From the NCBI GenBank assembly GCA_044359525.1, contig JBIKLY010000034.1:1-31415 (forward strand): a stretch of DNA of 31,415 nt, given 5' to 3'. Under the pieces are notes generated by a model. The model had not been told where the DNA came from. It saw only the letters and a program-made list of their open reading frames with translations, and did no database searches. Below are positions 14,959 to 21,877 of the stretch, in pieces. How positions within the stretch are numbered: position 1 is the stretch's first letter; every line of letters starts with the position of its first letter. The DNA comes from CAJBIL01 sp044359525 (lineage in GTDB: Bacteria; Pseudomonadota; Gammaproteobacteria; Burkholderiales; Rhodocyclaceae). Made by a program: the position numbers and the translations under genes.

Positions 14959-15960
14959 TCAACCGTCGATGGTGAGATAGACCAGCGTCTGGTTCAGCAA
15001 CTGATAGCCGATCTCGCCAAAAGTAATCGGCCCCTTGACCTTACCCGTTTGTTTGCCCTCAAGTTCGCAGTAAAGGTAATTCAGGATGCAGTTGCAGGAA
15101 AACGACAGCTCCGTGCTCATCGGCGGCAACGCAGCCTTGAAGGCGGTCACATAGTCGCCAATCGGCGCTGCGATACGGTACGTCAGGCCAGGGAAAACCG
15201 GAGCATAAAAATCGACCCGTTTTTCTGCGCTGACATTGCCCTTGACGCTGACATTGACCATTGCCCCGGAATAATCGGCAACCAGGGGTAGTCGGGTATC
15301 GATCCCCTTGCTCGTCAGGTATTCAGAGAAATTGGCCGGCTTTCCGTTGATCAGACACTCGCTCGCGCTGAAACCGGTGTCCTTGAAGGTGATGTCATCA
15401 CCGCCGCCCTGGGTGAAGAGGTTGACGATGTCGATGTGTGCATACTTCTCTTTGGGCAAGGGCACGTCCATTACGACTGCCATCTGGTCCGAGAACTGAC
15501 CAGTTTGTCCATGCACTACCTTTGGCGTTACCTTGCCGAGGTCGTCCAGATGAATGCCGGCTACCCAGCCAATCAGTGGCTTCAGATACATTTCTTCGTA
15601 ATTAGGTGCATTCCGGGCGAAGCTCGAATGAACCTCGCTGAAGCCGGGAACGATAATCAGACTGTATCCATTGTCCGGCGAATTGCGGCAAAGTCTGGGC
15701 AAGGTTTCTACATTGTAGAAACGAATCAGCGGTGATTCGCTGAACGTTGCAATCTGGTTTACATATACCTTGTCACGCGAGACGACACCACCCTGCTCGG
15801 CCATGAAATAAGGAATTGTTCCGCCAATCCAGTTGCCTGTAGGCAATTGTTTCAACGCCTGTTCGTCACCGGCAATGGATAGGTATTTCCCGCTACGGAT
15901 CAGTTCCGCAGCCTCGCCAACCGGCATCAGTCCTTCTTTGGTTGCCACGTTATGCTCCAT
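14959..15960 (-). CDS. Uncharacterised protein, conserved WIGGTIPYF motif
   Basis: A 333-residue protein with no signal peptide. Notable stretches are GEAAELIRSGKYLSIAGDE (near 16-34), LPTGNWIGGTIPYFMAEQGG (near 39-58), a central region with DDITF, and a C-terminal SFSCNCILNYLYCELEG followed by GPITFGEIGYQLLNQTLVYL. The last part resembles the end of FIST-type sensory domains, which bind small ligands, but I cannot name the family with certainty. It follows the upstream minus-strand gene after two bases, so both form one operon. Function unknown; the position between pqqE and pqqA loci is suggestive only. Confidence 0.7.
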   Translation of the reverse strand: MEHNVATKEGLMPVGEAAELIRSGKYLSIAGDEQALKQLPTGNWIGGTIPYFMAEQGGVVSRDKVYVNQIATFSESPLIRFYNVETLPRLCRNSPDNGYSLIIVPGFSEVHSSFARNAPNYEEMYLKPLIGWVAGIHLDDLGKVTPKVVHGQTGQFSDQMAVVMDVPLPKEKYAHIDIVNLFTQGGGDDITFKDTGFSASECLINGKPANFSEYLTSKGIDTRLPLVADYSGAMVNVSVKGNVSAEKRVDFYAPVFPGLTYRIAAPIGDYVTAFKAALPPMSTELSFSCNCILNYLYCELEGKQTGKVKGPITFGEIGYQLLNQTLVYLTIDG

Positions 15961-15962
15961 GA

Positions 15963-16691
15963 TTAATTACCAGTTCTTGCAAGTTGCAACAGTTCGTGTT
16001 TCAGGCGCGGTTCATTGCGCTCAAAATAGCGCTGAATCTCGTATACCTTGAGCATCCGAACATCATTGTCTTCGATGACGCGCATTTGCTCACGCAATTT
16101 CGTCAGCAACAGCTTCAAGCTCAGGAAACGAATGTCGATGTTGATCGATCCGTCGAGCAGGCGCTCCCATATCGGGTCGGTTGTATCGGGAACACCTTCG
16201 TTTGAAACATTTGCCGGTCGTGCGCTCTGTTCAGGTGCCGGAGCGGAGGGCGCAGCTCCTGTGAGCCGTGTCTTTCCGCTATCGAGGTTGTATTTTAACT
16301 TCCACAGGTCGGTAAGCGAAATATCGAGAACCGAGCAGACTGCTTGCAAGTTGACGCCATGCATCAGAAGGGCAGCGATTTGGCGGGATAGTGCGTGGGT
16401 AAAAGGCATGCCCCGCTCTCCCGACCACGGGTGTTCGGCCGGTAGTTGACCCGGGGTTACCGCGAGATGGACAAAGCAGCGGCGAGTACCGATGTTTACA
16501 TGGCGCCAGACGTGCTTTTCGGTTGCCGATGCCGATGCTGAATTTTTTCCGCGGGAAAACCACCCGCCCCGTTCGGCCGGTTCGGCGACGAATACATCAA
16601 ATTGGCGGCGTGATGCATCGTAGGTGGCATCAATGATTTGCCAGCGCTCATCAATCTCAAGTCCGGCATGAAGCAACTCCGTAGTCTTCAC
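15963..16691 (-). CDS. Uncharacterised protein with possible helix-turn-helix
   Basis: A 242-residue soluble protein not recognised. Residues ~1-90 form a beta-rich region with HVWRHVNIGTRRCFVHL; then W-x-G...FTHALSRQIAALLMHGVNLQAVCSVLDISLTDLWKLK (near 108-152), which reads like a helix-turn-helix and recalls the N-terminal part of some transposase-type proteins. A Pro/Ala/Ser-rich linker (near 160-185) leads to a C-terminal helical region. No nuclease or transposase core is present, so it is not a mobile element. It could be a regulator. A T-run terminator lies 60 bases upstream of its start, in its leader. Confidence 0.6.
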   Translation of the reverse strand: MKTTELLHAGLEIDERWQIIDATYDASRRQFDVFVAEPAERGGWFSRGKNSASASATEKHVWRHVNIGTRRCFVHLAVTPGQLPAEHPWSGERGMPFTHALSRQIAALLMHGVNLQAVCSVLDISLTDLWKLKYNLDSGKTRLTGAAPSAPAPEQSARPANVSNEGVPDTTDPIWERLLDGSINIDIRFLSLKLLLTKLREQMRVIEDNDVRMLKVYEIQRYFERNEPRLKHELLQLARTGN

Positions 16692-16750
16692 TTGCTCTCC
16701 TCCCTAAAGGTAATCAACCCGGCTTTTCGTTTTTCTGTATCCGGGGCTGT

Positions 16751-16772
16751 AAAAAAAGACCTCGCCGAGGTC
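16751..16772 (-). terminator. Rho-independent terminator in the leader of the minus-strand operon
   Basis: Read on the minus strand, GACCTC-GGC-GAGGTC forms a 6-bp GC-rich stem followed by seven T. It lies about 60 bases before the start of the gene ending at 15963, with no supported minus-strand gene upstream. It may therefore be an attenuator, or the end of a small minus-strand RNA from the pqqA promoter region. Confidence 0.6.
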
Positions 16773-16989
16773 GACCTCAATCCCACAGCAACTTTCGAAC
16801 CATAACAAAATTTTGCGATGAATTCGTGCGGCAAATCATTTGTGTGGCAAGCAAAAAGTAACCAGCCGGATAGAATTGGCGCCGTATTGACAAGTTTTGT
16901 GGATGTCTTGAAACGAAACACATTGTGCAGTGACGGAGCATCGGATTTCGTGGGGATGCCGTTTGGCGATCTTTGGTTGTCATCGCTGC

Positions 16990-17006
16990 TTCATGAAAAT
17001 CATGAG
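16990..17006. repeat. Imperfect palindrome TTCATGA-AAA-TCATGAG, copy 3
   Basis: Shares the 13 bases TGAAAATCATGAG exactly with copy 1 (10035-10047). It lies 98 bases upstream of pqqA, in non-coding DNA. Arms of seven bases with one mismatch around AAA, the form of a dimeric repressor or activator site. Confidence 0.4.
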
Positions 17007-17103
17007 CTGCTTTTGGCTGAACGCAGCTAGCGCGCAATAGGTTGGCGGCGAATAATTAGCCATGGATCGGTATGTTGCCGTTCCGCAATAAAGGAGACAT
17101 GTC

Positions 17104-17178
17104 ATGAATTGGGAAACCCCGGCTTACTGTGAAATCCGTCTTGGTTTTGAAGTCACCGCCTACGTCTACGTACGCTAA
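17104..17178 (+). CDS. pqqA: PqqA, peptide precursor of PQQ
   Basis: A 24-residue peptide ribosomally made and then converted to PQQ. The sequence begins MNWETPAYCEIRLGFEVTAY and ends VYVR. The hallmark E-x-x-x-Y is at Glu16 and Tyr20, exactly the positions cross-linked by PqqE in known precursors. AAGGAGAC lies just upstream of ATG 17104. An adjacent upstream ATG (17099) runs into a stop after two codons. Cys9 and a second Tyr (Tyr22) are unusual extras. The gene stands with pqqD but away from pqqE. Confidence 0.95.
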   Translation: MNWETPAYCEIRLGFEVTAYVYVR

Positions 17179-17188
17179 GCGACCGGGC

Positions 17189-17219
17189 GAAAGCAGCATT
17201 CGGTTTTTTTGCTGTTTTC
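17189..17219 (+). terminator. Hairpin with T-rich loop between pqqA and pqqD (possible attenuator)
   Basis: GAAAGCAGCA (17189-17198) can pair with TGCTGTTTTC (17210-17219), with one G-U pair; the loop holds a T-run. Partial termination here would give more pqqA than pqqD transcript, as is known for other pqq operons. The stem is weak, so this is tentative. Confidence 0.4.
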
Positions 17220-17271
17220 GTCCTTTCGCGCAACACTCACAAAATTGTCGTATCCCCTACCGGACTGTTTC

Positions 17272-17556
17272 ATGAACACTGCGCCCTCGATCGACAATGC
17301 CTGCCCCCGTCTGGCGCCACATTATGTATTCCGCTGGGAGGCTAGCCAGGATGCGTACATTCTGCTCTATCCGGAAGGCCTGATCAAACTCAACCCTTCA
17401 GCCGGCGAGATTCTCAAGCGTTGCAATGGTGAGCAAAGCGTTGCGGGAATAATTGCCGAATTGCAGGCAGCTTTCCCCGGGAGTGACAAGGAAATTGCCG
17501 AGGGTGCCCATGCCTTTATCGATGTCGCTCGCGGCAAGGGCTGGTTGCGCGTCTGA
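17272..17556 (+). CDS. pqqD: PqqD, PqqA-binding chaperone
   Basis: A 94-residue protein of the PqqD family (RiPP recognition element), which binds the PqqA peptide and presents it to PqqE. Typical features: LAPHYVFRWEASQDAYILLYPEGLIKLN (strand-rich part) followed by SAGEILKRCNGEQSVAGIIAEL and a C-terminal helix ending GWLRV. ATG 17272 gives the standard length; its ribosome binding site is weak. It follows pqqA directly, skipping pqqB and pqqC, which are not in this window. Confidence 0.92.
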   Translation: MNTAPSIDNACPRLAPHYVFRWEASQDAYILLYPEGLIKLNPSAGEILKRCNGEQSVAGIIAELQAAFPGSDKEIAEGAHAFIDVARGKGWLRV

Positions 17557-17631
17557 TTCGCTGCCGGCAGCAACAGCAGCTTCACGCAACAGGCAGCAAG
17601 TCTGAGATGTTCGGTGCGCGCTTGGTCTGAC

Positions 17632-18138
17632 ATGACCACCAGGCGCTCCTGTTGTCGGCTCATTTGCGCCGGCCTACTGTTCTTTCTTGGGTTTTCGGCT
17701 GTAGCCGGCGAGCCGGAAATCATCAGGTATACGATTCGGCCATCAGATTTCGAGCGGGCCAGCGAAACATTGCGGGAGGCCATTGAAAACCAAGGACTGA
17801 TCCCCGGTCCGACCAGTCATTTTGGTGAAATGCTGGCGCGCACCGGCCCTGTTCTCGGGCATCCCCTGCCACGCTATGAGCGTGCAGAAATTGTTTCTTT
17901 CTGCAGCGCGTCGGTTTCCTGGGCTTTGGTCGAGGAGGATCTCGACAACATTGCACTATGTCCTTTAACGATAGCGCTCTACACGTTGGCTGGCGAACTT
18001 CAGACAGTGCATTTGAGTTATCGCGATCCGGGCGTTGGCAGCGCGGGCTTGCGACGCGCTGCCGAGTTGATGCGCGCCATCGCGCGCGAGACCGTCGTGA
18101 CGGCGGGTCGCGTTCTGCCGGAAGTACGTGCGGATTAG
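17632..18138 (+). CDS. Secreted DUF302-domain protein
   Basis: A 168-residue protein with an N-terminal signal peptide (hydrophobic core LICAGLLFFLGFSAVAG) and a DUF302-like domain (about 35-165) with the pattern REAIENQGLIPGPTSHFGEML, CSASVSWALVEEDLDNIALCPLTIALY and a final helix. The two Cys may form a disulphide in the periplasm. DUF302 proteins have no settled function. It follows pqqD by 75 bases in the same direction and could be co-transcribed. It converges on the sigma-54 activator with only four bases between stops. GTG 17614 is an alternative start. Confidence 0.75.
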   Translation: MTTRRSCCRLICAGLLFFLGFSAVAGEPEIIRYTIRPSDFERASETLREAIENQGLIPGPTSHFGEMLARTGPVLGHPLPRYERAEIVSFCSASVSWALVEEDLDNIALCPLTIALYTLAGELQTVHLSYRDPGVGSAGLRRAAELMRAIARETVVTAGRVLPEVRAD

Positions 18139-18142
18139 TTGC

Positions 18143-20116
18143 CTACAGGCGACCAAGCTTCCGGTACAGCGTGTTGCGACTGACGCCAAGCAGGCGGGCG
18201 GCAGCCGAAATATTGCCGCCTTCGGCGTCGAGTGCGCGCCGCACCGCCAGTCGTTCAATTTCTTCCAGGCTACCTGTATCGTTTGACACCGGTTGAGGTG
18301 TTGCGACGTGTTCAATTTCCGCAGCCGGCAGTTCGCAAAGTAACTCCTCCGGTAGCTGCGCTTCGGTAATTGTTTCTGCATCATCGTCAAGCAGGGCGAT
18401 GGCAACGCGGATCACGTTGTATAACTGTCTGATATTGCCCGGCCAGGTGTAACGCGAGAAAGCTTTGGCTGCATTTGCCGAAACTTTGATCGGCCGTCCG
18501 GCCGCCTCGGCGTAAATAATTGTCTCCACCAGCTGCTGGAGATCAGTTCGCTCGCGCAGTGCGGGTAAGGTGACTGCCAGGCCGTTGATCCGGTAGTAGA
18601 GATCTTCACGGAAGCGCCGGCTGGCCACTTCGTCCTTGAGTCTGCGGTGTGTGGCGCAAACCAAAGAAATGTCCACCGGAATCGTACGGCTACCACCAAG
18701 CGGTGTGACGCAACGCTCCTGTAGCACGCGCAACAGGCGTGCTTGCAAGGAGAGGGGCATATCACCAATTTCGTCGAGAAAGAGCGTGCCACCATGCGCT
18801 TGCTGGATCTTTCCAACCGAGCCTTCTTTGCGTGCGCCAGTAAATGCACCCCCCTGGTAGCCAAAGAGCTCAGATTCGATCAGATTTTCCGGTATTGCCG
18901 CGCAGTTGAGCGCGACAAAAGATGCCGTATTGCGCGGGCCGCTGTTGTGGATAGCCTTGGCAAACATTTCCTTGCCGGCACCCGATTCGCCCTGAATGAG
19001 GATTGGAATATCGCGTCCGAGTACCCTGCGCGTTCGGTCGATTGCCTGTTGCAGACGAGCGTCGCCGGTAGCCAGGCTGTCAAGCGTGATTGGGGCAGTT
19101 TCGGGCTTGGCGGGGCCGCTTTGTTGCGTGCTGCGCCCAATCGAGCGATCAGTGCTCCGTGTCGGTACGGCCTGCGAGGGAAGGTTGCCGCGCAGGCGGA
19201 CATGGAGCTGATGTCCGTTAAGCAAGCTTAGAGCGCTGATTGACTGGGTGTCATGCCGGGCGCGATCGATTAGTGTGCCCAGCGAGGCATTGAAGAGCGT
19301 CGAGCAATGGCAGCGTGTTGCCTCATCGCGGCGCAAACCGAGAATGTCCAGGCCTGCTGCGTTGATTGCCAAGATGCGACCGTCCTGAGCGACCGCCGCG
19401 AGTCCTTCGCCGATACTGCCGATATACCCGGATTGCGTGTGAAAACAAACCAGCAGCTCGCGCGCGTACTCCGATTCAAACAGCCTTTTTTCTACCAGAT
19501 TGGCCGACATCCTGGCTAGGCCCATTGTGTGCCGCTGGTAACCGCGGGCGTCGCCGGAAATGTTCAGCACGCCGATGATGTTGCCCTGCGGATCAAGGAG
19601 CGGTGCGGCGCTGCAGGTCAAAAAACTGTTGTGCTCAAAAAAATGTTCGCCACCGACGACTTCGACGGCACAGCGTTCTGCGAGCGCCGTGCCGATTGCA
19701 TTTGTTCCGCGGTATCTTTCTTCCCAGCGAGCGCCCGGCTGGAGAGCGACCTGGCCGGCGCGGTCGATAAAATCTGCGTCGCCAACCGTGTGCAGAACAA
19801 GGCCTTCCTCGTTGGCGAGGATCACCACGCTGCCTGAGTGGCGAATCTGCTCCTGCACATGCTCCATTATCGAGCGGGAGCTGGCAAGCAGCGACTGATG
19901 TTGCTCGCGCGCTTCAGCCAGTCTGGTTTCTTCAATTAATTCAGCGTGATGAATCAGGGCATTCGCATCGAGCCCGGCCTGCCGGCAGCGCTCCCAGGAG
20001 CGCAACAGAATGCGCTCAAGTAGTCCGTGCGGTGCTTCGCCGCGATTAAAAAAAGCTTCTCTGGCTTGCTGGCTGCGCAAGCCTCTGGCTTCCACCGTTG
20101 TGGAAATATGACCCAT
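18143..20116 (-). CDS. AcoR-like sigma-54-dependent activator 1
   Basis: A 657-residue bacterial enhancer-binding protein. Order: N-terminal RSWERC segment, GAF-type sensor (~80-215), PAS-like domain (~225-310), AAA+ domain with Walker A GESGAGKE (376-383), sigma-54 contact loop GAFTGA (423-428) and Walker B LFLDEIGD, then a Fis-type helix-turn-helix (NISAAARLLGVSRNTLYRKL) at the end. Such proteins sense a small metabolite and open sigma-54 promoters. A strong AGGAGGAAAG site precedes ATG 20116. It is divergent from pedF, whose upstream region has a matching sigma-54 promoter, so it probably controls that operon. Confidence 0.93.
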   Translation of the reverse strand: MGHISTTVEARGLRSQQAREAFFNRGEAPHGLLERILLRSWERCRQAGLDANALIHHAELIEETRLAEAREQHQSLLASSRSIMEHVQEQIRHSGSVVILANEEGLVLHTVGDADFIDRAGQVALQPGARWEERYRGTNAIGTALAERCAVEVVGGEHFFEHNSFLTCSAAPLLDPQGNIIGVLNISGDARGYQRHTMGLARMSANLVEKRLFESEYARELLVCFHTQSGYIGSIGEGLAAVAQDGRILAINAAGLDILGLRRDEATRCHCSTLFNASLGTLIDRARHDTQSISALSLLNGHQLHVRLRGNLPSQAVPTRSTDRSIGRSTQQSGPAKPETAPITLDSLATGDARLQQAIDRTRRVLGRDIPILIQGESGAGKEMFAKAIHNSGPRNTASFVALNCAAIPENLIESELFGYQGGAFTGARKEGSVGKIQQAHGGTLFLDEIGDMPLSLQARLLRVLQERCVTPLGGSRTIPVDISLVCATHRRLKDEVASRRFREDLYYRINGLAVTLPALRERTDLQQLVETIIYAEAAGRPIKVSANAAKAFSRYTWPGNIRQLYNVIRVAIALLDDDAETITEAQLPEELLCELPAAEIEHVATPQPVSNDTGSLEEIERLAVRRALDAEGGNISAAARLLGVSRNTLYRKLGRL

Positions 20117-20249
20117 TTCGACTTTCCTCCTGCACTACCGGATGGCGGAACTGTGCCTGTGTCCTATCAATTGCTACGCAGAGACTGTTGCACAAAGTAG
20201 CACGTGGATCATCTTTAAGCAACGAGTCGCTTCAGCCTGGTACAGAATA

Positions 20250-20289
20250 CGTAACGAAAGGGTGCACTGCATTTTCGTATTGTGTTACG
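20250..20289. promoter_or_regulatory. Candidate upstream activator site (long inverted repeat)
   Basis: CGTAAC (20250-20255) mirrors GTTACG (20284-20289), and inside it ACGAAA (20254-20259) mirrors TTTCGT (20273-20278). The nested dyads lie about 65-100 bases upstream of the sigma-54 promoter, where an AcoR-type activator would bind. The activator's true site is not known. Confidence 0.4.
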
Positions 20290-20352
20290 GTTGCTCGTGT
20301 TGTCGCGTCAATGACTGCATGCAGCAATATATCGGTCCTGTTAAATCAGGGA

Positions 20353-20368
20353 TGGCACAGCGTTTGCT
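20353..20368 (+). promoter_or_regulatory. Sigma-54 (-24/-12) promoter of pedF
   Basis: TGGCACAGCGTTTGCT matches the consensus TGGCAC-N5-TTGC with the exact GG-N10-GC spacing (GG 20354-20355, GC 20366-20367). Start of transcription would be near 20380. The divergent neighbour is a sigma-54 activator. Confidence 0.85.
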
Positions 20369-20471
20369 CGGTGATCAGGCTGATCGTTTTTTTTGGCCCC
20401 TATCAACTTAAACCCCTGCATACCCAATTTAAACCCAACACAAACAATCGTTATACATCTGAGGTGACAAC

Positions 20472-20900
20472 GTGACTGCTTTCAAAAAAATCATTTCCCG
20501 GCTGCTTTTTTCTGTGTCGATCGGCCTGTCCGCTGGCGTCGTCATGGCGCACGGTGACGTTACCCCACAGGCTGTTGATACGACGGGTGTAAAACCGGTC
20601 GGCAGCGAATGGCTGAAGGCCAATCCCTATCGTGGCGACAAAGCAGCAATTTCCATCGGCGACTCTGCCTACAACCAGAACTGTGCCCGTTGCCATGGTC
20701 TGGGTGCTGAGTCGGGTGGTATTGCACCGGATTTGCGCTATCTGCCGGCAGGCGATGAAGGTGATGAAATCTTTTTGGTTCGTGTGCGTCGTGGCGCGAC
20801 GCGTGATGGTCGTGTCTACATGCCGCCGTTCGAGGGCATCCTTTCGCAAGAGGCTATGTGGACAATTCGCGCCTGGTTGGAGACTGTTCGTGTCGACTGA
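20472..20900 (+). CDS. pedF: Cytochrome c-550 PedF-type
   Basis: A 142-residue secreted cytochrome c. Signal peptide at 1-26 (LLFSVSIGLSAGVVMAHG), haem motif CARCH (Cys71, Cys74, His75), and probable axial Met in VYMPPFEG. Proteins of this group accept electrons from PQQ alcohol dehydrogenases in the periplasm, as in Pseudomonas alcohol oxidation. GTG 20472 is preceded by GAGGTGAC. It is preceded by a sigma-54 promoter and overlaps the next gene by 11 bases. Confidence 0.88.
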   Translation: MTAFKKIISRLLFSVSIGLSAGVVMAHGDVTPQAVDTTGVKPVGSEWLKANPYRGDKAAISIGDSAYNQNCARCHGLGAESGGIAPDLRYLPAGDEGDEIFLVRVRRGATRDGRVYMPPFEGILSQEAMWTIRAWLETVRVD

Positions 20901-21777
20901 TGCCGGTGGCTGGTTTCATGGCGCCGGGCGCCGCCAGTGGCTTGCCGGCTTGCTGGCAATTGGGCTGAGCGCCGCATTTCCGGTGTTGGCCGATGAGTCA
21001 GTCGACGGGTTGAGCAACGTCAAACAAAAGGGTCGCCTACGGGTCGCGGTTTATAACGACTTTCCGCCGTATTCATTCGATGGCAAAGGTATCGATGTCG
21101 AACTTGGTCGTGCTTTGGCTGAGAAGCTTGGCGTTACGGCCGAGATCGCATGGTTCAATGCCGATGAGGATATGAACGACGATCTGCGCAATATGGTCTG
21201 GAAGGGGCACTATCTCGGAGCCCAGCCGGCAGATGTCATGTTGCATGTGCCGTATGACAAACATCTTGCGGCTCAGAACGACAAAGTACAGATTTTTGCT
21301 CCCTACCATGCGGAAGTGCTGGCTTTGGCGCGTGTCGCATCACGAGTGCCGGAGCCCACGGGTTCCGCCGCAGTGGCGCTTGATGTGTTCACGCGCGAGA
21401 AAATCGGTGTCGAGATAGCCTCCGGTTCAGACGGCTTCCTGCTGAGCGTTCTCAATGGCCGTTTGCGCGACAACGTCGTGCACTACCGCTCGGTGACGTT
21501 GGCGGCCGCGGGGTTGCGGGCCGGTGAGGTCGCTGCGGTGATGGCGCCAAGAGCCGAGCTTGAGGATGCCCTGAAGCGCGACAGCGCTTACCCGGTCAGT
21601 GTCGTAAAGTTACCCGAGTTGCGCACTGATCGCTGGCCGCTTGGCATGGCGATCAAGAGCAACCATGAACCGCTTGCCGAGGCACTGACGGCGGCGTTGA
21701 TCGGGCTGCAGAAAGACGGCACGGTGGCACGGATTTTTGGCCGCTATGGCATCACCCATCAATTGCCGGGAAGCTGA
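20890..21777 (+). CDS. Quinoprotein-associated periplasmic substrate-binding protein
   Basis: A 295-residue protein with a signal sequence (LAGLLAIGLSAAFPVLA) and a family 3 solute-binding fold: GRLRVAVYNDFPPYSFDGKGIDVELGRALAEKLG, then a ligand-binding region ending GTVARIFGRYGI. It belongs to the group often found beside PQQ dehydrogenases and resembling XoxJ, thought to assist the dehydrogenase rather than feed a transporter; no ABC permease or ATPase is nearby. GTG 20890 overlaps the pedF stop, giving coupled translation. What it binds is unknown. Confidence 0.85.
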   Translation: MSTDAGGWFHGAGRRQWLAGLLAIGLSAAFPVLADESVDGLSNVKQKGRLRVAVYNDFPPYSFDGKGIDVELGRALAEKLGVTAEIAWFNADEDMNDDLRNMVWKGHYLGAQPADVMLHVPYDKHLAAQNDKVQIFAPYHAEVLALARVASRVPEPTGSAAVALDVFTREKIGVEIASGSDGFLLSVLNGRLRDNVVHYRSVTLAAAGLRAGEVAAVMAPRAELEDALKRDSAYPVSVVKLPELRTDRWPLGMAIKSNHEPLAEALTAALIGLQKDGTVARIFGRYGITHQLPGS

Positions 21778-21782
21778 TGGCA

Positions 21783-21843
21783 ATGCCCGGCCGTGCGGCG
21801 CGCTCGGGCATCTTGTTTGAAACGGGGCGGTTACCCGCCCCGT
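21783..21843. terminator. Two tandem hairpins between convergent genes
   Basis: First hairpin: ATGCCCG (21783-21789) with CGGGCAT (21805-21811), followed by CTTGTTT. Second: ACGGGGCGG (21822-21830) with CCGCCCCGT (21835-21843) around TTAC. They lie between the binding-protein stop and the exaC stop and probably end both transcripts. Confidence 0.65.
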
Positions 21844-21877
21844 CAAAGCCCATTAGAAATGAGCGAGGAGAACGCGG

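Larger units (their letters stand above)
16692..17103. other. Gene-free region between minus-strand operon and pqqA
   Basis: 412 bases without a supported gene. They hold a minus-strand terminator (16751-16772), a 12-bp palindrome GAGGTCGACCTC (16767-16778) overlapping it, a TTGACA at 16887-16892 without a good -10, the 17-base palindrome copy 3 (16990-17006), and the pqqA ribosome binding site AAGGAGA (17091-17097). No sigma-54 GG-N10-GC match was found by eye. Open frames here lack ribosome binding sites and family resemblance. Confidence 0.6.
20117..20471. other. Divergent control region of activator 1 and pedF
   Basis: 355 bases without a gene. They hold the sigma-54 promoter (20353-20368), an upstream inverted repeat (20250-20289), a 10-bp palindrome CTGCATGCAG (20315-20324) and an expected 5' leader of about 90 bases before the GTG start of pedF. 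The layout (activator sites 65-100 bases before a -24/-12 promoter) fits an enhancer-driven promoter. Confidence 0.65.

Noticed and set aside
15963..16691. Transposase
   Set aside because: Only a faint similarity to the helix-turn-helix part of transposases; no catalytic core, inverted repeats or target duplications.
16777..17037. 86-codon minus-strand frame ending exactly at the leader terminator
   Set aside because: No ribosome binding site at its start, no family resemblance, and it covers the probable pqqA promoter. Its end at the terminator is probably chance, though the RNA itself is worth checking.
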